This document shows, piece after piece, positions 15,419 through 26,100 of a DNA stretch of 64,000 bases; position 1 is the first letter of the stretch; each line of letters starts with the position of its first letter. A model generated the notes under the pieces. It was not told where the DNA came from, did not search any database, and worked only from the letters and a program-made list of their open reading frames with translations. Source of the stretch: Janthinobacterium sp. LM6 (GTDB lineage: Bacteria > Pseudomonadota > Gammaproteobacteria > Burkholderiales > Burkholderiaceae_D); NCBI RefSeq assembly GCF_002002885.1, contig NZ_CP019510.1, positions 2,418,001 to 2,482,000 on the forward strand, read 5' to 3'. The translations under genes were made by a program, and so were the position numbers.

Positions 15419-16582
15419 CTCCCCCATCGACTCCGAGAACGTCTTGGTGATCGGTTTCGTCAGGTAGCGCAAGACCGTCTTGCGACCCGTGTTGATTTCC
15501 ACGGTGGCCGTCATGCCGGGCTGGATCAGAATCGGCTCGCCATTCTTGCCCATCAGCTTGCGCCCGCTGGTCTTGATCTGCACGCGGTAGTACGGCTGCT
15601 CGTTGCCCTTGTTGTCTTCACTTAAAGTGTCTGCGCTGATGTAGCTGACGGTGCCGCGCAGGCGGCCGTAGATGCCGTAGTCATAGGCGTCCAGTTTCAC
15701 GGCCGTGGGCAGGCCGGGCTTGATGAAGGCGATGTCGGCCGGCTTGACTTTCGCCTCGATGATCAGGTCATCGTCCGTGGGCACGATTTGCAGGATTTCC
15801 TCGCCCGGCTTGGCCACGCCGCCCAGGGTGGTGAGCCGGACGTTGCGCACGATGCCGTCGGTGGGCGCGTAGATGTCCGTCGAGCCCAGCTGCTCCTTGC
15901 GCTGCGTCACCGTCTGCAGCACGCCGGCCAGGTCTTCCTGGGCTTTCACCAGGTCTGTCTGGCTGTCTTGCAGGTATTTGTTGCGCCGGTTGGTGATCTG
16001 CGCCTGGATGTCGACCACCTGCCGCCGCAGTTTCAGCACTTCGGCGCGGCTGACGTCCCCCGTTTCCAGCAGCGGCAGATTCATTTCCAGCTCTTCCTTG
16101 ATCAGTTTCATGGCGCTGTCCAGCGAACTCACTTCCGCCTGCACGGCGCCCTGGCGCTTGCTGAACAGGGCCAGCTGGTTGGCGCGAAATTCCGGAAACG
16201 CCTGCAGTTCGGGCGGGAACTTCGGCGCGCCGCCAAACACTTCCGCCTGCAGGCGCGCCACGGCCGCCTTCAGTCCGGCGGCCTTGGCCGTGCTTTCCAG
16301 GTAGCTTGTTTCGGCCCGCGTGCGGTCGAAACGCGCCAGCAATTCGCCCTTTTTCACGATGCTGCCTTCATGCACGCGCAACTCGGCCAGCACGCCGCCA
16401 TCGGCCACCTGGATGATCTGGTTGCGCGAACTGGCGATCACCTGGCCATTGGCGCGCGTGACCTGGTCCAGCTCCGCCCACGATGCCCAGGCGATGACGC
16501 CCGCCAGTGCCGCCGTGCAGCTCCAGATCAGCACCCGGCCCCGTTTCGCTTCTTCCCGCGTTTCGACCTTGGCCAGTTTCAT
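15413..16582 (-). CDS. T1SS periplasmic membrane fusion protein (HlyD family)
   Basis: This encodes a 389-residue protein with one N-terminal membrane helix (VLIWSCTAALAGVIAWASWAEL). A lipoyl/barrel-sandwich half (ANGQVIASSRNQIIQVADGGVLAELRVHEGSIVKKGELLARFD) follows, then a long periplasmic coiled coil (~90-230), the second lipoyl half (IYAPTDGIVRNVRLTTLGGVAKPGEEILQIVP) and a beta-barrel (GMTATVEINTGRKTVLRYL). This is the HlyD/LapC architecture that bridges an inner-membrane ABC exporter to a TolC-type channel. Its ATG overlaps the ABC gene stop by 4 bases (16579-16582), so the two are coupled. It is the last gene of the T1SS operon for the alanine-repeat protein. Confidence 0.9.
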   Translation of the reverse strand: MKLAKVETREEAKRGRVLIWSCTAALAGVIAWASWAELDQVTRANGQVIASSRNQIIQVADGGVLAELRVHEGSIVKKGELLARFDRTRAETSYLESTAKAAGLKAAVARLQAEVFGGAPKFPPELQAFPEFRANQLALFSKRQGAVQAEVSSLDSAMKLIKEELEMNLPLLETGDVSRAEVLKLRRQVVDIQAQITNRRNKYLQDSQTDLVKAQEDLAGVLQTVTQRKEQLGSTDIYAPTDGIVRNVRLTTLGGVAKPGEEILQIVPTDDDLIIEAKVKPADIAFIKPGLPTAVKLDAYDYGIYGRLRGTVSYISADTLSEDNKGNEQPYYRVQIKTSGRKLMGKNGEPILIQPGMTATVEINTGRKTVLRYLTKPITKTFSESMGER

Positions 16583-18726
16583 GCGACGGCTCCTTGCGCC
16601 GCCGCTGCCTGGACCACCGGCGCGGGTGCGGAAGCGGGTACGGCCTGCGGCTTGCCCGACAGCTTGGCCAGTACGGCATCGCGCGGGCCGTCCAGCAGCA
16701 CCCGTCCCGCCTGCAGCACCACCAGGCGGTCGAGCAGGGGCAGGAGGGCGTTCTTGTGCGTGGTGGCGACCATCGTCACGCCTTCGGCCGCCAGCTCGCC
16801 CAACAGCCCGACGATGCGCGCTTCCGTCTTCGCATCCATGGCGCCCGTCGGCTCGTCGAGCAGCCAGATGCGCGGCTTGGCCAGCAGCAGGCGCGTGACG
16901 GCGATCAACTGGCGCTGGCCGCCCGACACGCCCCGTCCGCCTTCGGTGATGCCCAGCGCCAGTCCCCGTGGCTGGCCCAGTATCAGCTCGATCAAGCCCG
17001 TGCGTTTGGCGGCAGCCAGGATCGCTTCTTCGCCCGGGTCGGCCAGTCCCAGCAGCAGGTTGTCGCGCAGGGTGCCGCTGAACAGGCGCGTTTCCTGCGG
17101 CAGGTAGCCGACCATTTCGCGCACCACGGCCGGCGCCAGCAGGGCCATGTCGACGTCGCCCAGGTAGGCTTTTCCCTCGGCCGGCAGGTACAGGCCCGAG
17201 GCCAGTTTCAGCAGGGTGCTCTTGCCCGAGCCGATGGCGCCCACCAGGCCGACGCGCTCGCCGGGGTGGATGGCGAGGTTTTCCACTTCCAGCGCCACCT
17301 TTTGCGCGCCGCCATACGTAAAGCGGATGCGTTCGAAGCGCAAGCCCGTGTCGAGGCTGCGCGGCGTCAGCGCGAACTGCGCATTGTCGGCTTCGTTGGG
17401 CAGGCTGATGACTTGTTCCAGGCCGTCGATCGAGGCGCGCGCATGCGCCCATTGCACCATCACGGCGGGCAGCTGCACGATGGGCATCAGGGCGCGGTTG
17501 CTGATGATGGTGCAGGCCATCAGGGCGCCCATGGTCATCTGGTTTTCGGCCACGAACCAGGCGCCCATGGAGATCAGCGCCACGTTGGTCAGCTGCTGGA
17601 AGGCGGCCGTGATGTTTTGCGACAGGGCCGCATAGTCGCGGATATTCTGCTCGGCGTGGCTGCTCTCGGCCACCAGTTCGGCCCAGCGCGCCTGCATCAT
17701 CCATTCGGCGCTGCTGCCCTTGAGCGTTTCGACGCCGTCGACGGCTTCCACCAGCAAGCCGGCCTTGCGGTTGCTGGCGTTGAGGTTCTTGCGCGTATGG
17801 CTTTCGATGGCGCGCTGGAACATCAGCCCGCATGCGAGGGCCAGCGGCAGGGCCACCAGCGGCACCACCACCAGCGGCCCGCCGATGATGGTGATCATGG
17901 CGAGAAAAATCACGGCGAAGGGCACGTCCGTCAGCACGAACAGCGATGTCGACGTGAGCACGCCGCGCACCATCTCAAAGCCTTTTACCTGCGCCGCCAG
18001 GGTGCCGACGGAAGCGGGGCGCGCCTCCATGCGGATGCCCAGCATGCGCTGGAAAAACCACTCGGACAACTCATGGTCGACGTCATTGCACGAGTGGTCG
18101 ACGATGCGGCTGCGCACCTGCTTGAGGATGAATTCCAGGCCGATCGACAGGGCCACGCCCACCACCAGGACCCACAGGGTGCTGAAGCTCTGGTTCGGGA
18201 TCACGCGGTCGTACACCTGCATGGAAAACAGCGAGGTGGCCATGGTCAGCAGGGTCACCAGCGCGGTGGCCAGCACGGCGTCGACAAACACGCTTTTTTT
18301 CAGCCACAGGGCGTTGCGCACCAGGCCCAGGGCGCCGGGGCGGGCGCCGCTTTTTTCGCTGCGGCGCGGCAGGCTCACGCAAGCCAGGCCGGCCAGCGAG
18401 GCCAGTTGCAAGGCGCGCCCGTCGACGCCTTCGCCGCGCCAGGCGCCGTCGGCGCCGCGCGCCTGCAGCAAGCCCCAGCCCGCGCTGGCGCTGTAGACGG
18501 CGAACGGCAGCTCGCCCGGCGTCGGCTCGTGCAGCGCGCGCGCCGCGCCTTCCAGCCCGGCCGCCTGCCAGATGGTGGTCAATGCCGCGCCGGGGGCGCT
18601 GTTGTCGTCGATGTCATCGAGATGGCGTTGCAGGTCGGCCAGGCGGGCGGCGGGCACGTGCTGTCCCGTCAGGCGGGCGGCCCGCTCGATGAGTGTCAGC
18701 AAGCCATGTTTGATGGAGGTATCCAC
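16579..18726 (-). CDS. T1SS ABC exporter, permease-ATPase fusion with C39-like domain
   Basis: This encodes a 715-residue exporter. Residues ~1-130 form a C39-like domain without a visible catalytic cysteine, as in HlyB/LapB exporters that bind but do not cleave their substrates. Six membrane helices follow (~150-430), with FSMQVYDRVIPNQSFSTLWVL typical of T1SS exporters. The ATPase domain has Walker A GAIGSGKST, signature VSGGQRQ, Walker B IWLLDEPT and the H-loop histidine in TTHKN. It would energise export of the 2,329-residue substrate encoded upstream. It is followed by hlyD with 4-base overlap and preceded by the TolC gene 28 bases away. Confidence 0.92.
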   Translation of the reverse strand: MDTSIKHGLLTLIERAARLTGQHVPAARLADLQRHLDDIDDNSAPGAALTTIWQAAGLEGAARALHEPTPGELPFAVYSASAGWGLLQARGADGAWRGEGVDGRALQLASLAGLACVSLPRRSEKSGARPGALGLVRNALWLKKSVFVDAVLATALVTLLTMATSLFSMQVYDRVIPNQSFSTLWVLVVGVALSIGLEFILKQVRSRIVDHSCNDVDHELSEWFFQRMLGIRMEARPASVGTLAAQVKGFEMVRGVLTSTSLFVLTDVPFAVIFLAMITIIGGPLVVVPLVALPLALACGLMFQRAIESHTRKNLNASNRKAGLLVEAVDGVETLKGSSAEWMMQARWAELVAESSHAEQNIRDYAALSQNITAAFQQLTNVALISMGAWFVAENQMTMGALMACTIISNRALMPIVQLPAVMVQWAHARASIDGLEQVISLPNEADNAQFALTPRSLDTGLRFERIRFTYGGAQKVALEVENLAIHPGERVGLVGAIGSGKSTLLKLASGLYLPAEGKAYLGDVDMALLAPAVVREMVGYLPQETRLFSGTLRDNLLLGLADPGEEAILAAAKRTGLIELILGQPRGLALGITEGGRGVSGGQRQLIAVTRLLLAKPRIWLLDEPTGAMDAKTEARIVGLLGELAAEGVTMVATTHKNALLPLLDRLVVLQAGRVLLDGPRDAVLAKLSGKPQAVPASAPAPVVQAAAAQGAVA

Positions 18727-18754
18727 GCTGTCTCCTGTTCGTGTTCTGTGGCGG

Positions 18755-20047
18755 TCAATTGGCGCGCACCGACGCGGCCGGCGCCGTGCGCCCGGCCAGG
18801 GTGCCTGTTTGCGCGGCCAGGCGCAGGCTGGCGGCGATCGCCTGCGCGCGCGTGTCTTCCAGCGAAAATTGCGCCTGGGTCGCTTCGCGCACGGCGTTGA
18901 GCACGTCGTTCCAGCTCTTGCGGCCGATCACGTACTGGCGCGCATACGATTCGAATACCTGCGTCGAGGTGGTGCTGGCTTCGCCCGCGTTGCCCAGGCG
19001 CTGGCGGCTCGCCTCGGCCTCGTTCCAGTCCAGGGTAAAACGCTCGCGCACCTCGCGTTCGGCCACGTCGTGCGCGGCGCGCGCGCCTTCGCGCCGCGCC
19101 ACGGCGGCATCCACGCCGGCCTTGGCCGACAGGCCCGCGCCCGGCTGCGCCTGCAGCACCAGCATGGCGCGCGTGCGGTTGTCGGCATTCATGCCGCCTG
19201 TCGGCTTTTCCATGCGCAGCACGACTTTCGGCATGTAGGCCGAGCGCTGCATGGTGATTTCGGAATCGGCGGCCTGCGCCTCGAAATCGAGGCGGTGCAG
19301 GGTGGGGGAATAGTCGATGGCCTGGCGCATGACCCGCTCCAGGCTGGCGTCGGGCAGCGGTTCGCCCACGCCGATGCCGGTGGTGCTGACGAGGCGCACG
19401 GGTTTGCCCGCCAGTTGCGACAGCTGCGCCAGCGCGTTTTCCAGTGCCTGGCGCGCATTCGACACGTCGTTGGCCGCCTGGTAGGCGCGCGACTCGGCCA
19501 GGCGTTGGTCCGTCTGCGAGCTGACCGACTGCACCACGCGGCGCTTGATCATGTCCAGCAGGCGCTGGTGCTCGGCCAGGCCCGCCTCGGCCGAGCGCAC
19601 GCGCGCCGTCTGGCGCAGCGCTTCCGTGTAGGCGGCGATCACGCGCAGGGACAGGGTCAGGCGTTCTTCTTCGATGGCCGCACCGGCCGCGTCGACCCGG
19701 CTGCCGGCGGCATCGATGCCGGCGTCGATGCGCCCGCCGCTCCACAGCGGCTGCTCGATGCGCACCACGCCGCCCGTTTCCTGCGAACCGGTGGGGACTT
19801 CCGCCGACAGGCTGGGAAAGCGCTGCCATTGCGCGCCATCGAGGTCGGCGCGCGCGGCCGCCTGCGCCGAACGCCTGCCCTGCACGGCGGGATGGCTTTG
19901 CAGCGCCTGCTGCAGGACCTGGTCGAAGCTCCAGGCGGTGGCGCCCTGGGCATGGGCGAAAGACGCCATGGATGCCATGGCCGCGGCCATCAGCAGGGCC
20001 GCGATGCGTGGCAGTGAAGACAATGCTGGGGAACCGCTTGATCTCAT
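18755..20047 (-). CDS. TolC family outer membrane channel protein
   Basis: This encodes a 430-residue protein with a signal peptide (IAALLMAAAMASMASFAHA). Two outer-membrane-efflux repeats follow: the first begins WSFDQVLQQALQSHPAVQGRRSAQAAARADLDGAQWQRFPSLSAE and the second includes ADSEITMQRSAYMPKVVLRMEK. Long heptad-rich helices fit the periplasmic tunnel. It completes a tripartite T1SS with the downstream ABC and HlyD-type genes. It lies 109 bases downstream of the giant substrate gene, separated by two hairpins that may set the substrate-to-exporter expression ratio. Confidence 0.9.
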   Translation of the reverse strand: MRSSGSPALSSLPRIAALLMAAAMASMASFAHAQGATAWSFDQVLQQALQSHPAVQGRRSAQAAARADLDGAQWQRFPSLSAEVPTGSQETGGVVRIEQPLWSGGRIDAGIDAAGSRVDAAGAAIEEERLTLSLRVIAAYTEALRQTARVRSAEAGLAEHQRLLDMIKRRVVQSVSSQTDQRLAESRAYQAANDVSNARQALENALAQLSQLAGKPVRLVSTTGIGVGEPLPDASLERVMRQAIDYSPTLHRLDFEAQAADSEITMQRSAYMPKVVLRMEKPTGGMNADNRTRAMLVLQAQPGAGLSAKAGVDAAVARREGARAAHDVAEREVRERFTLDWNEAEASRQRLGNAGEASTTSTQVFESYARQYVIGRKSWNDVLNAVREATQAQFSLEDTRAQAIAASLRLAAQTGTLAGRTAPAASVRAN

Positions 20048-20089
20048 CCCGTATTTTTCCGGCCCGAGGCCTGACGCATTTCAAGGTGG

Positions 20090-20143
20090 GCGGGAGCGCG
20101 CCGCCGTGCGCTCCCGCTGCCGCGCCAGGTGCGGCGCCTGGCG
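20090..20143 (-). terminator. Tandem hairpins between substrate gene and T1SS genes
   Basis: GCGGGAGCGC (20090-20099) pairs with GCGCTCCCGC (20108-20117), and a second GC-rich inverted repeat with arms CGCCAGG/GCCTGGCG follows. Neither has a T-run. On the minus strand they come directly after the stop of the alanine-repeat gene, where a partial terminator or 3'-end stabiliser would be expected. Confidence 0.5.
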
Positions 20144-20156
20144 TGGGGGCCCTGCT

Positions 20157-23100
20157 TCAGACGATGAAGTTGGCCGCCGTCAGCTGCGTGATGTTCACCC
20201 CGCTCAGCAGCACCAGCGCCGTGTCGATGGCGTTGGCGTTGCTCAGGTCACTCGAGTGATACACCGTCACGGCGCCGCTGTTTTGCGCATCGGCGATGAC
20301 GATGTAGCCCTGGCCCGACAGGACGCTGTCGTCGGCCGCGATGGCGCCGGCCGCCGCGCCGATCGACACGGACGTGCCGTCGAAGATGAACAGGTTGTCG
20401 TTGCCAAAGTCGGTGCCCACGTTGACGTTCACCGCCACCGCTGCCGTCAGGTGGGCGATGGCCGACATGTCGATCACGTCGCCGCCGGCGGCCGGCAGGC
20501 CGGTGCTGAAGTCGCTCACCGTCAGCGGGTTGTGCAGGGCGTTCTGGCTCAGCACGAACAGCTGGCTCGCATCCGTCAGGTCGGCCTGCGCCTGGGCTGC
20601 CGCCGCGGCTGCGGCTGCGGCATTTGCCGACACCGTCAGCGAGTTTGCGTCCGTCAGGTCCGCCTGCGCCTGCGCCTGCAGGGCGGCGGCGGCGGCCGCA
20701 TCGGCTGCCAGGTGCAGCGCGGTGGCATCCGTCAGGTTGGCCGTCTGCGCCGCGGCCAGGGCGGCGGCCGCAGCCGCATCGGCGGCCTGGGTGAGCGCCA
20801 CGGCATCGGTCTGGTCGGCCAGCGCTTGCACGGCGGCGGCGTGGGCGGCGTCCGCCGCCGACACCACAGCCAGGGCGCTGGCGTCCGTTTGCGCGGCCAG
20901 GGCGTTCGCTTGCACCAGGGCCGCATCGGCTGCCTGCGCGTCGGCGTTGGCCTGGGCCGCTGCCGCATCGTCCGCGTAGGCCGCGTTGGCATTGGCATGT
21001 GCCTGGGCCGCTGCTGCCGCCGCGTTGGCGGCGGCGGCATCGTCGGCTTGCGCGGCCTGGAAGGCCAGCAGCGAGGCGGCGGCCTGGGCCTGGGCCAGCG
21101 GCGCTGCCGCATCGGCGGCATGGGCGGCCAGCGCGGCTGCGGCCGCATTGTTGGCGTTGACGGTGGCCGCTGCCGCTGCCGCATCGTCGGCCTGTGCCTG
21201 CTGCGTGATGGCCAGCGAAATGGCGGCCTGGGCGGCGGCCGCCGCCGCGGCGTCATCGTCGTTCTGCGCCGCGGTGGCGGCGGCCAGGGCGGTGGCTGCC
21301 GTTGCCGCCGTGCTGATGGCCAGGGCATCGGCGGCGATGGCTGCCGTGTGTGCGGCGGTGGCGGCGGCGGCGTTTGCCGCAGCCTGGTTGGCGGCCGTGT
21401 CGTCGGCTTGTGCTGCCTGGGCGGCGAGCAGTGCCGCTGCCGCCGCCGCGGCGCTGGCGGTGGCGGCGGCATCGGCTGCTGCTGCGGCCGTCGCTGCTGC
21501 TTGTGCGAGGGAGGCAGCGGCTGCGGCGTCCGCCGCGGCCTGGTCGTCGGCGACGGCGGCGTTGTGCGCTGCCTGGGCGTTGGCGGCGTTGGCCGCGGCC
21601 AGGGCGGCCGCCGCATCGTCGGCCTGTGCCGCTTGCGTGGCTGCCAGGGTAATGGCGGCCGCGACGGCCGCTGCCGCGGCGGCGGCATCGGCGTCGTGCG
21701 CGTTTTGCGCCGCCAGCTGGGCGGCGGCTGCCGCAGCGGCGGTGGCGGCGACGTTGGCGTCGGCGGCGAGGGCCGCGTTCAGCGCCAGCTGCGCATTCGC
21801 GGCGGCCGTGGCGGCCGCTGCCGCCGTGGCGTCGTCGGCCTGGGCATTGAGCGTGGCGGCCAGCGAGATGGCTGCCTGCGCCGCTGCCGCTGCCGCGGCG
21901 GCATCGGCATTTTGCGCCGCGACGGCTGCCGCATGCGCGGCTGCCGCATTGTTGGCGGCCGTGACGGCCGCCGCATCGTCGGCCTGGGCCGATGTCAGCG
22001 CCGCATGGGCGGCTGCCGCATTGGCGTCGGCCTGGGCTGCCGCATCGGACGCATTTTGCGCGGAGATGAGCAGGTTCAGCTTGAGCGTCTTGTCATTGTC
22101 GGCGTCCAGCGCGTTGGTATCGGCCGTCACCGCCGCGTTCAGGTTGGCGATGGCCGCGTTGAGCGCCGCATGGGCGTTGATGGCGGCCGTGTCGGCCAGT
22201 TGCGCCGCCAGCGTGGCGGCTGCCGAGATTGCCGCCGTGTGCGCGGCACTGGCGGCGGCATCGTCGGCGGCCAGCGCGGCGCTGGCCGCGGCCAGTGCAT
22301 TGTTGGCCGCCGTGGCGAGGGCGGCCAGGCCCGCGTCGGCCAGCAGCGCGGCGTCGGCAATGACTTGCGCGGCCGCGGCGGCGGCTGCCGTGCTTGCCGC
22401 CGTGGCATCGTCGGCCAGGGCGGCATTGGTGGCGGCGAGCGAGGCGCTGGCCGTCAGGATTGCCGCGTTGAGCGCCGTCGTGGCCGCATTCAGGGCCGCT
22501 TGCGCGTTGGCGGCTGCCGTGCCGGCTGCCGCTGCGGCGTTGTCATCGGCCAGGGCCTGGTTCAGGGCGGCCAGCGCGCTCGCTGCGGCCGCCGCCGTCG
22601 TGCCGACGGCCAGGTCGGCCGCCTGCGCGGCTTGCGTGGCGGCCAGCGAGATGGCCGCCGTGAGGGCGGCTGCCGCTGCTGCGGCATCGTCCGCCTGCGC
22701 ATGCTGCGTGGCGGCGGCCGAGATGGCGGCGACGGCGGCGGCAGCGGCGGCGGCCGTATCGGCGGCGGTAGCGGCCGCAGCGGCGGCCGTGGCGTTGGTG
22801 GAGTTGAGGACGGCGGCAGCGGCGGCCGCATCGTCAGCCAATGCCTGGTTCAACGCGGTCAATGCATTGGCGGCGATGGTGGCGGCGCTGGCGGCGGCAT
22901 TGTCGGCCAGCTGCGCCGCTTGCGCGGCCGCTTGCGAGGCATTGGCGACGGTGGCGGCCGTGGCGGCGGCCAGATCGTCGGCGACGGCGGCGGCCGTGGC
23001 CGCATTGGCCGTGACGGCAGCCGCGGCGGTAGCTGCCGCATTCGCGTCGGCGGCCAGGGCCGCATTCAAGGCGGCCAGCGCATTGGCTGCCGTCGCTGCC

Positions 23101-26100
23101 GTCGCGGCGGCGGCGGCATCGGCCGCTTGCGCCGCCTGCGCCGCTGCCAGCGAGGTGGCGGCCACGCCGGCGGCGGTCGCCGCGAGGGTGTCGTCCAGCT
23201 GCGCCGCCGTGGCCGCAGCTTGCGAGGTCAGGGCCAGCGTGGCGGCGGCGGTGGCGGCATTGTCGGCGGCAATCGCATTGTTCAGCGTGACCAGCGAGGC
23301 GGCAGCCGTGGCGGCCGTCGAGGCGGCAGCCGCGTCGTCGGCTTGCGCCGCCAACGCCGCCGTGTGCGACAGGCCGGCCGTGGTGGCGGCCACGGTGGCG
23401 GCCAGCGCGGCCACCAGGTCGAGTGGATGGGCGGCCGAATAGGCGGCGGCCGCGGCGGCGCTGGCGGCATCGTTGTTGGCGATGGTGGTCAGCGCGGCCG
23501 CGTCCGTCAGCGCCGCCTTGGTGGCGGCCACGGTGGCGGCCGTGACGTCGAGCGTATGCTGCGTGCCCAGCACGACGGCGTCGGTCAGGCCGGCGACGGT
23601 GGCGGCGGTCGCGGCGGCGGTGGCATTCACGGTCGCCACCAGGCCCAGGGCGACGGCGTCCGTCAGGTTGGCCGTCGTTTGCGCGGCGGTGGCGGCGGCC
23701 GCATCGACGGTGGCCGTCAGCCCCAGGGCGACGGCATCGGTCAGCGCGGCGGTGGCGGCGGCTGTGTTGGCGGCTGCCGTGGCGGCCGTCGAGACGGTGC
23801 CCAGGGCGACGGCGTCCGTCAGGTTGGCCGCCGTGGCAGCCAGGCCGGCGGCCGTGTTGGCGGCCGTCGAGACGAGGCCCAGTGCCACGGCATCGGTGAG
23901 GTTGGCCGTCGTCTGCGCCGTGGCGGCGAGCGCCGCATCGGCCGTGGCGACGAGGCCCAGGGCCGTGGCGTCCGTCAACGAGGCGGTGGTGGCCGCCGTA
24001 TTGGCGGCCGTGGTGGCGGCTGCCGAGAGCGTGCCCAGGGTAACTGCATCGGTCAGGTTGGCAACATTCGTCGCCGTATTGGCGGCGGCGGCGGCCGCCG
24101 CGGCGGCCAGGCCCAGGGCGGCAGCGTCCGTCAAGTTGGCCGTTGTCAGCAGGGTGGCGGCCAAGGTGGCATCGGCGGTCGAGATCACACCCAGCGCCGT
24201 GGCATCCGTCAGCGCCGCCAGGCTGGCGGCCGAGGCGGCGGCCAGGCCATCGGCGGTGGAAATGAGGCTCAGCGCGATGGCGTCCGTCTGGCCCGCCGTC
24301 GTGACGGCTGCGGCGGCGACCGCATCGGCGGTCGATGACACCACGGCCAGGGCCGCGGCATCGGTCTGGCCGGCCACGAGCTGTGCCGCGGTCAGGGCAT
24401 TTTGCGCCAGCGTATTGGCGGCGGTCAAGGTGGTGACCGCCGTCTGGGCAGCCAGTTCAGCGGCGGCGTCGGCGGTGGAGATCAGGCCCAGCGCGCCGGC
24501 ATCGGTCAGCGCGGCGGTGGCCGCTGCGGCCGTGGCTGCGGCCTGGGCCGCAGCGGCGGCGCTGACGGCCGAGATATCGATCCCGCCCAGCAGGGCGGCC
24601 GTTTCCGCCGCCGAGACGGCAGTGGCGGCTGCGTTGGCGAGCGCCACGGCGTCGGTCAGGTTGGCAGTGGTCAGCGCAGTCGCGGCCGCCAGCGCATCGG
24701 CGGCGGAGATGCCTGCGAGGAGGAGGGCGTCCGTCAGGCTGGCATCGGCATCGGCGCCATCGGCGTCGAGCTGCAAGGCGTTGACGGTGGCCGTCAGGTC
24801 GACGACGCTGGTCTGCCCGGCCGTGACGTTGGCGGCCAGGGCGGCGAGGTTGGCCAGGTTGAAGGCATTCAGGGCAACGTTGACATCCAGCAGGCTCGCT
24901 TGCGAATTGGCGGCCGCCGCATCCGCATCCGCCTGGTCGGCAGCTTGCTGCAGAGCAACTACATCGGTCTGGTCGGCCACTGCCTGGGCATTCGCGGCAT
25001 CGCTGGCTGCCGCCGCGTCGGCAGCGGCCAGGGCGGCAGCATCCGTCTGGTCGGCGGTGGTTTGCGCTGCCAGTGCGGCGGCAGCGTCATTATCGGAGAC
25101 GATTTGCAGCGCGGCCGCATCGGTCAGCGCCGCCTGCGCGGCGGCGGCGGTCGAGGTGTTGGCGGCGGCATCGGCCGTGATCTGCAGGGCGGCCGCGTCG
25201 CTCAGGTTGGCTGTCACCACGGCGTTGGCGGCGGCAGTGGCGGCAGTGGCGGCAGCGATGTCGAGCGCGGCGGCATCCGTGTTGCCGGCCAATGTGGCCG
25301 CTGTCGCCGCTGCGGCGGCATCGGCGCTGGAAATCAGGGCCAGCGCTGCCGCGTCGGTCAGGTCGGCCTGCGCCTGCGCCGCATCCGACGCCAGGGTGGC
25401 CGCATCGGCGATCAGCCCCAGGGTGGGCGCGTCCGTCATGTTGGCTTGTGTCTGCGCGTTTGCGGCGTTCGTGGCGGCGGCATCGGCGGCGGCCTGCAGG
25501 GCCACGGCATCGGTGGCGTTGGCGATCGAGGCATCCCAGGCGGCGACGCCGGCGGCGGCGTCCGCTGCCATGGTCAGCGTCACGGCGTCGGTGAGTCCTG
25601 CTTGCGTGCTGGCTGCCGCAGCGGCATTCGCTGCCGCCGTGGCGGCGACGCCCAGTGCCGCGGCGTCGCTGGCATTGGCGTTGGTTGCCGCATTCGCTGC
25701 CGCGGTAGCGGCCGCATTCGAGGCTGCGGTCAGGGCGGCGGCATCGGTGGCGGCGGCCACGCTGGCGGCCGCGGCGGCGGTGGCCGCATCGGCATCGGAG
25801 ACGAGTGTCAGGGCGGCGGCGTCCGTCAGGCTGGCCTGTATGCCGGCCGCGACGGCGGCATTGGCGGCGGCCGTTGCCGCCAGGTCCAGCGCGGCGGCGT
25901 CCGTGGCATTGGCCAGCGCCGTGGCGGTGGCGGCGGCGGCGGCATCATTGGCCGAGATGACGCCGAGCGCCGCCGCATCGGTCAGTGCTGCCTGGGTATT
26001 GGCGGCGGCGGAGACGACATCGGCTGCATCGGCGATTAATTGCAGTGCGGGGGCGTTGGTCTGGTCCGCTTGCGTCTGTGCCGCATCGGCAGCGGCGTGC

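Noticed and set aside
19674-24338. 1,554-codon open frame opposite the alanine-rich gene
   Set aside because: Glycine/arginine/cysteine-rich shadow of the GC-rich GCC repeats; it shows no domain, while the minus strand gives a coherent T1SS substrate.
20899-26065. CRISPR or satellite DNA in the 72- and 78-bp periodic region
   Set aside because: The period is kept in codons and protein, the DNA units are diverged, and the reading frame is open throughout.
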